NCBI RefSeq assembly: GCF_015665295.1
Contig: NZ_JADFAJ010000040.1
Span: 1-64,000 of the forward strand
Origin: Maricaulis sp.
GTDB taxonomy: Bacteria > Pseudomonadota > Alphaproteobacteria > Caulobacterales > Maricaulaceae
Length of the DNA stretch: 64,000 nucleotides
Reading direction: 5' to 3'
In this document: in pieces, positions 1 through 7,584 of the stretch
How the letters are laid out: every line of letters starts with the position of its first letter
Numbering within the stretch: the stretch's first letter is position 1
Notes under the pieces: generated by a model
Database searches by the model: none
Told to the model about the DNA's origin: nothing
What the model saw: only the letters and a program-made list of their open reading frames with translations
Made by a program: the position numbers and the translations under genes

Positions 1-792
1 CTCGATGCCGCCAGCCTGGAGGATGCCCAGGCTTTCTTCGACCAGTTCTATGCCCCCAACAATGCGGTCATCGTGGTCGCCGGCGCCATCGATCGCGACG
101 AGACCCTCGCAACAATCGAGCAGTATTTCTCCGGCATTCCGGCCGGCAACGCCCTGCCCGAGATCGACACGTCCGAACCGCGCCAGGAAGAAGAGAAATT
201 TGCCGTTCGCGAAGACCCGCTGGCCAATCAGCCCGCCCTCGCCGTCGGCTATCACATGCCCGAGCGCGGCACGCCGGAATATTACGCCATGATCCTGATC
301 GATCAGTTGCTGGTGCAGGGGGATGACAGCCGGCTCAACCAGTCGCTGGTCAATGAGGAGGGTTTCGCCTCGGGCGTGTTTGGCGGCATCAACCTTCTGG
401 GCAATGCCTTCAATTACGACGGTCCGATGCTGTGGACGGTCGGCATGATCCACGACAGCGAGTTCACCGTCTCCGACGTCATGACCTCGCTGGACGCGAC
501 CATTGAAGGCGTCCGCACGGATCTGGTCAGCGAGACAGATGTCGAGCGCGCCCGCACCAAGCTCCTGTCTGAGTTTTACGGAACCGTCGACACGGCGACC
601 CGCTTCGGCCTTGTCGACCTGCTCGCCTCCTTCGCGATGTTTGATGACGATCCGAGCCGGATCAACCGCATCACGGACGGGTTCGAACAGGTCACGCCGG
701 AGCTGATCCGCGCCACCGCGCAGGAATATCTGCGCCCGACCAATCGCACCGTGCTGGAAGTCCGCCTCGCGGACGAAGACGGCTCTGAGTGA
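1..792 (+). CDS. M16 family zinc peptidase (insulinase/MPP-like), C-terminal part
   Basis: Open from the first base in frame 1 with no start, so the N-terminal domain with any HxxEH zinc motif lies outside the window. What remains, about 263 codons, is the end of the first M16 half (a VVVAGAID strand-turn) plus the second, inactive-type M16_C half. It is followed by a second M16 gene whose candidate GTG overlaps this stop and whose preferred ATG is 27 nt downstream. Such pairs in Alphaproteobacteria usually make a heterodimeric periplasmic protease in which this first partner carries the zinc site; that is inference here because the motif is not visible. Confidence 0.9.
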   Translation, partial: LDAASLEDAQAFFDQFYAPNNAVIVVAGAIDRDETLATIEQYFSGIPAGNALPEIDTSEPRQEEEKFAVREDPLANQPALAVGYHMPERGTPEYYAMILIDQLLVQGDDSRLNQSLVNEEGFASGVFGGINLLGNAFNYDGPMLWTVGMIHDSEFTVSDVMTSLDATIEGVRTDLVSETDVERARTKLLSEFYGTVDTATRFGLVDLLASFAMFDDDPSRINRITDGFEQVTPELIRATAQEYLRPTNRTVLEVRLADEDGSE

Positions 793-818
793 CCAGGACC
801 CCGGAAGGAATGAGACAG

Positions 819-2228
819 ATGACCATTCGACTTTTCCAGGCGGCCCTGTCGGCTGCCAGCCTCGCCCTCCTGCCCGGCCTCGCCACGGCCCAGCAACCCA
901 GCGAGCAACCGCCCATCGGCGAGCCCGTGCCCTTCGAACTGCCGCAGACACAGGGCTTCACGCTCGATAACGGGCTGGAGGTGACCTTCATCCCCTTCGG
1001 CCTCGCACCGACGGTGACCCTCTCCCTGCAGGTCCGCGCCGCCAATCTCGATGATGGTGAACAGACCTTTCTCGCCGACCTCACCGGCGCGATGATGGAA
1101 GCCGGCGCCGGTGGCCGTTCGGCCGAGGCGATTTCCACCGAGATCGCCGCCATGGGCGGCGCGCTCGATGTCGGTGTCGGTCGCCACACCACCAATATCG
1201 GCACCGGCGTGCTCAGCCAGTACGGTCCCGACGCCGTCGCCCTCCTGGCCGATCTCGCCTTGCGTCCGAATTTCGACGCGGACGAGTTCGAGCGGGTCCG
1301 CGCCAACCTGGTGCGCGATGTCGATGTCCAGCGGGCCCAGCCCGGCGCCATCGCCACGGAAGCCTATGCCCGCATCCTGTTCGGCCCCGATCATCCTTAC
1401 GGCAATACCCTGCCGACCGAGGAACAGCTGCGCGGCTATGAGCTGAGCGATGTCGAGGCCTTCTATGCGGCCAATTACGGTGCCGGTCGGGCGCGTCTCT
1501 ATGTCGCCGGCCATTTCGATGCGGCGGTCATGGAAGCCGCGATCCGCGACTCCTTCGGCGCGTGGCCAACCGGCAACGCCGATACGGCGACCGGCGCACC
1601 GGCCAGCGGTGGTCCGATCGTCCGGCTGATTGACCGGCCCGGCGCGCCGCAGACGACCATTCGTCTCGGCTTCCCGGCGATGGCGATCGGCGCGGAAGAT
1701 GCGCCGGCGATGACGGTGATGAATGCCCTGCTGGGCGGATCCTTCACCTCCCGGCTGACCCGCAATCTGCGCGAGGACAAGGGCTATACCTATTCGCCCG
1801 GCTCCGGCGTGACCTGGACGATGGATGGCGGCTACTGGACCTTCAACGCCGATGTCACCGCTGCCGACACGGCCGCCGCCCTGCGTGAAACCTTCAACGA
1901 GATCACGCGCCTGCAAAACGAGACGCCGCCAGCCGACGAAGCCAACGGCATGCGAAACTGGCTGGCCGGCATCTTCATCCTGCAGAACGCCTCGACCGGC
2001 GGGCTGATCAACCAGCTCGGCCAGCGCGACCTCTATAGCCTGCCGGATGATTATCTCGACCGGTATGTGCCGAGCATCCTGGCGGTCAGCGATGAGGATA
2101 TTTCAGCCATGGCCCGCGATTACCTGCCGCTGGACCAGATGGTCCTGGTGCTGGTCGGCGACCTGTCGGTCATCGGCGACGATGTCCGCGCTTTGCCGGA
2201 AGTCGCGGCTGCGGAGATCCGGGAATAG
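819..2228 (+). CDS. M16 family peptidase-like protein, non-catalytic partner
   Basis: 469 aa with a typical Sec signal peptide (hydrophobic stretch ending LPGLATAQ at about residue 25), so probably periplasmic. I chose the ATG at 819 because GGAAGGA lies 9 nt upstream; a GTG at 789 overlapping the previous stop is an alternative. Where active M16 enzymes have HxxEH, this protein has FLADLTGAMMEAG, so the zinc ligands are missing. The distal half keeps the R/Y substrate-binding region (SRLTRNLREDKGYTY). It therefore looks like the non-catalytic subunit of a heterodimeric M16 protease whose zinc subunit is the gene just upstream. Confidence 0.9.
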   Translation: MTIRLFQAALSAASLALLPGLATAQQPSEQPPIGEPVPFELPQTQGFTLDNGLEVTFIPFGLAPTVTLSLQVRAANLDDGEQTFLADLTGAMMEAGAGGRSAEAISTEIAAMGGALDVGVGRHTTNIGTGVLSQYGPDAVALLADLALRPNFDADEFERVRANLVRDVDVQRAQPGAIATEAYARILFGPDHPYGNTLPTEEQLRGYELSDVEAFYAANYGAGRARLYVAGHFDAAVMEAAIRDSFGAWPTGNADTATGAPASGGPIVRLIDRPGAPQTTIRLGFPAMAIGAEDAPAMTVMNALLGGSFTSRLTRNLREDKGYTYSPGSGVTWTMDGGYWTFNADVTAADTAAALRETFNEITRLQNETPPADEANGMRNWLAGIFILQNASTGGLINQLGQRDLYSLPDDYLDRYVPSILAVSDEDISAMARDYLPLDQMVLVLVGDLSVIGDDVRALPEVAAAEIRE

Positions 2229-2239
2229 GTGGAGCCAAT

Positions 2240-2290
2240 GGGGGACATGTATGATTAACGCGCGGCGATAATCATACATGTCCCCCTTTT
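2240..2290. repeat. Perfect 18-bp inverted repeat followed by TTTT; possible terminator or REP-type element
   Basis: Left arm 2240-2257 and right arm 2269-2286 are perfect reverse complements (GGGGGACATGTATGATTA) around an 11-nt loop, followed by TTTT at 2287-2290. It lies between the M16 gene stop and the next start. It can act as a rho-independent terminator, but the arms are AT-rich in the middle and unusually long and exact. GGGGACAT-type palindromes are known beside REP-associated tyrosine transposases, so a dispersed mobile palindrome is an alternative. Confidence 0.7.
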
Positions 2291-2308
2291 GCGTGAAAGA
2301 GACTGCCG

Positions 2309-2953
2309 ATGAATGATCGCGTCATCGCACCGCTGGCCGCGTTCGCGCTTCTGGCGTCGCCAACCCTGGCCGAGACCGGAAACGGCATGCCGGAATGCCG
2401 GATCGCCGACGTGGCTGGCGAACTGTCGGCGGACCCGTCCGACGTGCTCGAGAGCGGCTTTACCCGGCAGGATATCCGGACCCTGACAACCAGAATGTGC
2501 TCGGGCCTGGTTCTATGGGAATCGGGCGGGCGCGAAGATATTGGCGAAGCAATCGAGATGTTTATCCTCGATTTCAATGGCTGGGATCGGGACACCCCGC
2601 ATTTTCAGTCGCGCGTGGCAGGGTTCTGGAATGCTCATGTCGAGCACTTCATCTGCCGCAACCACGGGCATGCCTTCATGGACCAGCACTTCTTGATGCG
2701 AACCGTGGAAATGCAATACTATCAGTATGTTCTCACGGCCTACATGCTGCAGGATGAAAGCCTCTATCCGTTCGATATGAACATTGTGCAGATCGATCAG
2801 CACGGCCGCGCGGAAACGCTGCTCGATCACCTGGACGCGATCATTGCCGATCCGGGTCAGCATCCGGACTACAACATGCCCGAGCTCAGGGGGCTGCGAG
2901 AAATGCTCGTGAGCTTTTACGATGCCCGCTCCGCGTCCGAGGTCTGTCCCTGA
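2309..2953 (+). CDS. Secreted protein of unknown function
   Basis: 214 aa with a clear signal peptide (APLAAFALLASPTLAE, cleavage near residue 21). I do not recognise a family. The mature part is acidic and aromatic-rich and has four cysteines (ECRIAD, RMCSG, ICRNH and the penultimate SEVCP) that could form two periplasmic disulfides, plus a His-rich centre (NAHVEHFICRNHGHAFMDQH) that might bind metal. The gene stands alone, preceded by the 2240-2286 hairpin and convergent with the VOC gene 22 nt downstream. Codon use is like its neighbours. Confidence 0.7.
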   Translation: MNDRVIAPLAAFALLASPTLAETGNGMPECRIADVAGELSADPSDVLESGFTRQDIRTLTTRMCSGLVLWESGGREDIGEAIEMFILDFNGWDRDTPHFQSRVAGFWNAHVEHFICRNHGHAFMDQHFLMRTVEMQYYQYVLTAYMLQDESLYPFDMNIVQIDQHGRAETLLDHLDAIIADPGQHPDYNMPELRGLREMLVSFYDARSASEVCP

Positions 2954-2975
2954 CACACGCGCCTGACGGCCAGAC

Positions 2976-3344
2976 CTAGTCAATCGCCTGCGCAAACATG
3001 ATCCGGTGACCGTCCGGCGTGGCGACGCCGAATTCGCGCATGCCCCAGGGCTGGTCGGTGAGACGGTGGATGATGTCGACCCCGGGCCCCCTGATTTCGT
3101 CATGGAAAGCGCGCACATCCTCCAGCTCGACATAAGCGAAAAACTGGTGATCGCCGAGCTGCGCCGGCGGGATGGCATCCACGCAATGCCCGATCCGGAG
3201 ATAGCAATTATCGCGGCGCAGGAAGGCCCAGCCCTCGGCTCGCAGCCAGTGCTCGAAGCCCAGCTTCTCGACCCACCAGCGCGCCGTCGAGTCGAGATCA
3301 TTGACGGCCAGTACATAGGTTGATCGTGTCACACGTGTCGTCAT
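2976..3344 (-). CDS. VOC superfamily (glyoxalase/bleomycin-resistance-like) protein
   Basis: 122 aa, the length of a single VOC module with paired beta-alpha-beta-beta-beta motifs. The opening STYVLAVNDLDSTARWWVEKLGF is the classic start of the first half, and DPxGHRI-like TPDGHRIMFAQ ends the second. The sparse metal-ligand positions resemble drug-sequestering or bleomycin-resistance-like members more than canonical glyoxalase I. AGGAG sits 7 nt before the ATG. The gene is monocistronic and its substrate cannot be inferred. Confidence 0.85.
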   Translation of the reverse strand: MTTRVTRSTYVLAVNDLDSTARWWVEKLGFEHWLRAEGWAFLRRDNCYLRIGHCVDAIPPAQLGDHQFFAYVELEDVRAFHDEIRGPGVDIIHRLTDQPWGMREFGVATPDGHRIMFAQAID

Positions 3345-3391
3345 GGCTTGCTCCTGCGTTCCGCTCCGCCTAACCGGAGACCTCCATCCTT

Positions 3392-4066
3392 ATGACAGGC
3401 TCCGCCATGACCGGCATCCCCCGGCTCGACGATCCGCACGGCTTCATCCGCAGCCACACCGCCCTGATGGCCCCGCCGCTGGTGCCCGAGGTCTCGCTGC
3501 ACCTCGCAGTCGAGACCGTGGCGATCTGGGAGCAGACCGAGGAGGCGCTCGGCGAGATGGGCCTGCCGCCACCTTTCTGGGCCTTCGCCTGGGCAGGCGG
3601 TCAGGCGCTCGCCCGCTATTGCCTCGACAATCCCGGCATCGTCGCCGGCAAGCGGGTGCTGGACTTTGCCGCCGGCGGGGCCGTGTCCGGCATTGCCGCG
3701 ATGAAGGCGGGGGCGGCCTCGGTCGAGGCCTGCGAGCTCGATGCCTTCGCCATTGCCGCGATCGAGAGCAATGCAGCGGCCAATAACGTGACGCTGACAC
3801 CCCGGCTCGGCGACCTGGTCGGCACGGATGAGGGCTGGGATGTGGTGCTGGCCGGCGATGTCTTCTACGAAGCCGAGCCGGCACGCGTGATCGGCGGCTG
3901 GCTGGAACAGCTTAATGCCCGCGGCGCCACCGTGCTGATCGGCGATCCGGGTCGCTCCTTCCTGCCGCAGGACCGGCTGGAGAAAATGGCCGAATACGCC
4001 GTAGCCGTGACCCGGGACCTGGAAGACCGCGAAATACGCCAGGCCAAGGTCTGGAAATACCGCTGA
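3392..4066 (+). CDS. Class I SAM-dependent methyltransferase, ETFB-lysine/nicotinamide N-methyltransferase-like
   Basis: 224 aa. A seven-strand methyltransferase with the SAM-binding loop VLDFAAGGAVSGIAAM (about 85-100), the acidic residue of strand 2 (ACELD) and a post-motif DVVLAGDVFYE. The closing IGDPGRSFLP motif, with the substrate-facing W-A-F-A-W-A-G-G segment before motif I, is typical of the METTL20/ETFBKMT-like group, whose bacterial members trimethylate electron-transfer flavoprotein beta. The target protein is inferred from family only. A second ATG at 3407 has a slightly better upstream AGG. Confidence 0.8.
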   Translation: MTGSAMTGIPRLDDPHGFIRSHTALMAPPLVPEVSLHLAVETVAIWEQTEEALGEMGLPPPFWAFAWAGGQALARYCLDNPGIVAGKRVLDFAAGGAVSGIAAMKAGAASVEACELDAFAIAAIESNAAANNVTLTPRLGDLVGTDEGWDVVLAGDVFYEAEPARVIGGWLEQLNARGATVLIGDPGRSFLPQDRLEKMAEYAVAVTRDLEDREIRQAKVWKYR

Positions 4067-4105
4067 CGCTCCCCTCGGACGCAGAATCAACCCAGTCTCG
4101 TCTGC

Positions 4106-4537
4106 ATGGCCCGCGCTCGCGCCGTAGACCGGCGATTATTCCTGCTGCTGGAGATTGCCGCCCGGAAGCTCAACCGGGATGCCGACGCACGCCTGAAATC
4201 CGTTGCCGGTGTGACCTCGGCCCAGGCGGCCGTCCTCTTCCTGCTGGCCCGACGCGGCGAGCGGCGCATGGGCGATATCGGCGAGACCCTGTCACTCAAT
4301 CCGCCGGCCGTCACCGGGCTGATCAACCGGATGGAGGGGCTGGGCCTGGTCACCAAGACCGCTTCGACGACAGACAAGCGGTCCTCGGTCGTCTCCCTGA
4401 CCGAGAAGGGGCGCGCCCTGGGCGACACCGCCGATCCTATCCTGCGCGATTTCAATACCGAGCTGGAAAGCCGCCTCGGCGAGGATGACAGCGACATGCT
4501 GCATCGCGTCCTGACCCGGCTGGCCGTCAATATCTGA
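4106..4537 (+). CDS. MarR family transcriptional regulator
   Basis: 143 aa with the winged-helix layout of MarR. The recognition region is RRMGDIGETLSLNPPAVTGLINRMEGLGLV (about 52-82), followed by a wing containing DKRSSVVSLTEKGRAL. Flanking helices make the dimer interface. No obvious Shine-Dalgarno precedes the ATG, so the transcript may be near-leaderless. It lies upstream of the enoyl-CoA hydratase in the same direction, with a 12-bp palindrome between them, so control of that acyl-CoA gene is plausible but not shown. Confidence 0.9.
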   Translation: MARARAVDRRLFLLLEIAARKLNRDADARLKSVAGVTSAQAAVLFLLARRGERRMGDIGETLSLNPPAVTGLINRMEGLGLVTKTASTTDKRSSVVSLTEKGRALGDTADPILRDFNTELESRLGEDDSDMLHRVLTRLAVNI

Positions 4538-4575
4538 GCATGTTTTGCGTATGACCGCCATGCGGCACAAGTGAC

Positions 4576-4587
4576 GTTTACGTAAAC
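4576..4587. promoter_or_regulatory. Palindromic operator candidate GTTTACGTAAAC
   Basis: A perfect 12-bp palindrome about 90 nt upstream of the enoyl-CoA hydratase start. The TTTACGTAAA core resembles published operators of LiuR-type regulators of branched-chain amino-acid and acyl-CoA catabolism in Proteobacteria. That assignment is from memory of the motif. The neighbouring MarR protein could equally be the binder. Confidence 0.5.
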
Positions 4588-4677
4588 TGATTCACGGTGT
4601 TCAAGCCCCCCGCTTTTGCTCTAGGCTCGCCGCAGCCAACAAGCCTGAACAGGCAAAACATCACAAGGGAGGCTCGC

Positions 4678-5454
4678 GTGAGCGAACTGGTTCTGGTCGA
4701 AACTGCGGATCGCATCCGCACCATCCGATTCAATCGTCCGGCGAAGAAAAACGCCCTCACCCAGGACATGTACTCCGCCGCCGCCGAGGCGCTGGAGACG
4801 GCCGACACCGATGCGTCGGTACGGGTCTGCATCCTTACCGGGGCCGAAGGCGTGTTCACCGCCGGCAATGACATTGTCGACTTCACCCAGCGCCCGCCGG
4901 AGTTTGGCGAACATGACACCCCGCCGGTGCGCCGCTTCATGCTGGCCCTGCTCAATGCGCAGAAACCGGTGATTGCGGCCGTCGATGGTCTGGCAATCGG
5001 AATCGGCGTCACCCTGCTCTTGCATTGCGACCTTGTCGTGGCCTCGACCCGCGCCGTCTTCAAGACGCCCTTCGTCGATCTCGCCCTGGCGCCGGAATTT
5101 GCCTCCTCCCAGCTCATGCCGCGCATCTTCGGTCATGCCGTGGCCGCCGAACTCCTGTTGCTCGGCGACACCTGGGACGCGACACGCGCCCGCGAGACCG
5201 GCCTGGTCAACCGCGTCACCGAGCCGGCAAGAATGGAAGAGACGGCCCGCTTCATGGCCGCCATCCTGGCCGCCAAGGCGCCGACCTCGCTGAAAGCCTC
5301 CAAGGCCCTGATGCGCCAGCCGGCCGAGAGCATCGAGGCGCGCATGGACCGCGAGAACACGATCTTCGCCTCACAGCTTCAATCGCCGGAATTTGCTGAA
5401 GCGGCGGCGGCCTTCCTGGAACGCCGCGCGCCGGATTTCGACAAGCTGGGCTGA
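4678..5454 (+). CDS. Enoyl-CoA hydratase/isomerase (crotonase family)
   Basis: 258 aa from GTG 4678, chosen because AAGGGAGG lies just upstream and MSELVLVE is a normal crotonase start; the open frame further upstream lacks homology. The oxyanion-hole segments are AGNDIVDF (about 63-70) and AIGIGVTLLLHCDL (about 105-118). The acidic residue falls in LALAPEFASS, the position used by delta3,delta2-enoyl-CoA isomerases rather than the two-Glu hydratase arrangement, so isomerase activity is at least as likely as hydration. A role in fatty-acid or branched-chain acyl-CoA breakdown fits the palindrome upstream. Confidence 0.9.
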   Translation: MSELVLVETADRIRTIRFNRPAKKNALTQDMYSAAAEALETADTDASVRVCILTGAEGVFTAGNDIVDFTQRPPEFGEHDTPPVRRFMLALLNAQKPVIAAVDGLAIGIGVTLLLHCDLVVASTRAVFKTPFVDLALAPEFASSQLMPRIFGHAVAAELLLLGDTWDATRARETGLVNRVTEPARMEETARFMAAILAAKAPTSLKASKALMRQPAESIEARMDRENTIFASQLQSPEFAEAAAAFLERRAPDFDKLG

Positions 5455-5491
5455 GCCGGTCAGACGGCAACAGGGACAAAGGGGACACAAC

Positions 5492-6925
5492 ATGAAGAAA
5501 CGCTATTTCGCCGGCGGCGCGATCGCCGCCCTGCTCGCTGCCGGGGTCATCGCGCTCAACCTGTCACCGATCGGCCGGATCTATCTGCCCTCGGGCACCG
5601 GGATCGTGGCCAAGCAGATGTGTTCCCTGACCTGGGTCTCCGGTCTTGAGTCCGACCAGGCCTATGATCTCTACCTCGCCCCGCTGCTCGGCGATGCCGG
5701 CAGCCTGATAGGCTATGAGATGGACGCGGAAAATCGCGAGGTCACCTCGTCCGTGCTCGGCCTGTTCTGGCATCAGCGCGCCGTCTGGCGCGACGGGCTG
5801 GGCTGTACGCTGGTGCATGGCGGCCACGGCTTCGATGCCGAGCTCACCGTCCCTGTGGAGCAGGACTTCGTCCCGCTGGAACTCGACACCGCCCATCGCG
5901 ACCAATGGTTCGACACCGAGGCGCTGGATGCGGCCCTTGCCGACGCCTTCGACGAGATCGAGGCCGATAGCCGCCACACGCTGGGCGTCGCCGTCCTGCA
6001 CCAGGGCCGCCTCGTCGCCGAGCGCTATGCCGACGGCGCCAGCCGCGACACACGTTTCCATGGCTGGTCGATGACCAAGAGCGCCATGACCACGCTGGCC
6101 GGCGCCCTGGTCGAGGAAGGCCGTCTGGACATCGATGCCGAAGGCGCGGTCCCGGCGCTGGCGGAGATTGATGATATCCGCCTGTCGGAGATCACCATCT
6201 CGCACCTCTTGCGCATGGCCGGCGGGCTGGCCATCGCCGAGGACAATACCGGCACCGACCCCAACTCGGAAATGCTGTTCACCCAGTCCGACATGCCGCT
6301 TTATGCGGCCACCCGCGAGCGCCTGCATGCGCCGGGCGAGCACTGGCAATACATGAGCGGCAATACCATCCTGGCGACCGACACCATGCAACGCCTTCTC
6401 GGCGACACATTGCCGGACCAGGTCGCCGGCCTGCGCGCCCGCATCTACGAGCCGCTGGGCATTTATTCCGCGATCATGGAACCGGGCGAGAACGGCGTCT
6501 TCCAGGGCTCGTCCTACATGTATGCCACGGCCCATGACTGGGCCCGCCTCGCCCTGCTGTACATGAATGACGGCATGGTGGACGCAGAACGCATCCTGCC
6601 GGAAGACTGGTACGACATCGTCGCCGAGCCGACCCCGGGCTCGAATGGCGAATACGGAATGGGCTTCTGGCTGCCCGATGAACGCTCCAGCCTGCCGACG
6701 GACACCATCATGATGAGCGGTTTCCAGGGCCAGTGGGGCTATGTCATGCCGGAACAGGAGCTGGTCATCGTCCGCTTCGGCGCCACGACCGGCGTGAACT
6801 CCCGCTCGGGAGGACTGGCCCTGGCCGTGCTCGACGCGCTGCAACCGCCGGCCATGGATCCGGCCATGGACACCGACAGCGACGTGGATGGCGCACCCGA
6901 AGGCGCGCCGACGCCTGATGAGTGA
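5492..6925 (+). CDS. Membrane-anchored serine hydrolase, beta-lactamase/6-aminohexanoate-dimer-hydrolase-like
   Basis: 477 aa from ATG 5492. An N-terminal signal-anchor (GGAIAALLAAGVIALNL) is followed by the PF00144 fold. The nucleophile motif SxxK is seen as SMTK (about residue 193), and the second motif is the YMSGNT variant of Y-x-x-G-(N/D)-T typical of NylB-like hydrolases rather than class C beta-lactamases. The acidic tail (PAMDPAMDTDSDVDGAPEG) is low complexity. Esterase, amidase or D-peptidase activity cannot be told apart. It stands 37 nt downstream of the crotonase and may be co-transcribed. Confidence 0.85.
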   Translation: MKKRYFAGGAIAALLAAGVIALNLSPIGRIYLPSGTGIVAKQMCSLTWVSGLESDQAYDLYLAPLLGDAGSLIGYEMDAENREVTSSVLGLFWHQRAVWRDGLGCTLVHGGHGFDAELTVPVEQDFVPLELDTAHRDQWFDTEALDAALADAFDEIEADSRHTLGVAVLHQGRLVAERYADGASRDTRFHGWSMTKSAMTTLAGALVEEGRLDIDAEGAVPALAEIDDIRLSEITISHLLRMAGGLAIAEDNTGTDPNSEMLFTQSDMPLYAATRERLHAPGEHWQYMSGNTILATDTMQRLLGDTLPDQVAGLRARIYEPLGIYSAIMEPGENGVFQGSSYMYATAHDWARLALLYMNDGMVDAERILPEDWYDIVAEPTPGSNGEYGMGFWLPDERSSLPTDTIMMSGFQGQWGYVMPEQELVIVRFGATTGVNSRSGGLALAVLDALQPPAMDPAMDTDSDVDGAPEGAPTPDE

Positions 6926-6942
6926 GGGTTTTCAGTGATAGC

Positions 6943-7380
6943 CTAGGCGGCGACGCAGAGCGGCGGCGTCTCGGCAATCACGCCCAGCATCAGGATCCGG
7001 TGGACATACTGGCTGACCGCGAACGGGCCGGCGCGTTTCTCGCTGATGGCGCTGGCCAGGAGATGATTGACGTGCCCGTCCGGCGTCCTGGCCACGGCCC
7101 AGGTGTCGAACTGACGGCGCAATACCGGCACGAACTCCAGCACCTGAAGGTCAAAAATCCGTGCATCGGCCTCAGCGCGGCGGTGAAAGGCGCACAGATC
7201 GTCGCTATTGCCCTCGATGATCTCGAGCAGAAAACCGGATTCAACAACCAGCCTGCCCGTCAGGACGTCATCAACGCTGGTCTGGAGGCAGCACGCCAGC
7301 AATGATCCAAGCTCGCCGCTCAAGGCTGCCGACCCGGTTTCCACCGTGGTGCGGGCCGCGAGGACCATTCTATGCAGCAT
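6943..7380 (-). CDS. BLUF-like domain protein with the photoactive residues replaced
   Basis: 145 aa. The first 95 residues follow the BLUF flavin-photosensor pattern: MLHRMVLAART (normally LxRLVYxSRA), LTGRLVVESG (GITGLLLY), FLLEIIEG (FLQVLEG) and QFDTWAVA (FPDWSMG). The strand-1 tyrosine is Leu and the flavin-contacting glutamine is Glu, both essential for BLUF photochemistry, so it is probably not a light sensor in the usual way. About 50 extra C-terminal residues have no recognisable domain. It is divergent to ubiD across a 204-bp gap. The family call rests on pattern matching by eye. Confidence 0.55.
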   Translation of the reverse strand: MLHRMVLAARTTVETGSAALSGELGSLLACCLQTSVDDVLTGRLVVESGFLLEIIEGNSDDLCAFHRRAEADARIFDLQVLEFVPVLRRQFDTWAVARTPDGHVNHLLASAISEKRAGPFAVSQYVHRILMLGVIAETPPLCVAA

Positions 7381-7473
7381 GCCTGAATCCAGTTCCGTTG
7401 AGCAGACGGCGCGATTTAGCGAGAGTTTTTGAACATCTTTTCAATAATTTGACCGGGCTTTGACTCAAACTCT

Positions 7474-7496
7474 CCTCAAATTTTCACGGTTTGAGG
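7474..7496. promoter_or_regulatory. Short inverted repeat in the BLUF-like/ubiD divergent promoter region
   Basis: CCTCAAA (7474-7480) and TTTGAGG (7490-7496) are perfect inverted arms with a 9-nt spacer. The surrounding 7430-7500 stretch is locally AT-rich and lies between two divergent genes, so an operator or promoter is plausible. No regulator can be named. Confidence 0.35.
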
Positions 7497-7584
7497 CAAG
7501 CCACTGACCCTGCGACGGAAAGCGGGCTGGACTTTCGGCGGTGAAGTTGCAGTTTCGGATGCACAACAACGCAGGACTGCCCGC

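Noticed and set aside
576-1916. 446-codon antisense frame over the M16 pair
   Set aside because: No ribosome-binding site or domain; arises from codon bias of the real genes on the other strand.
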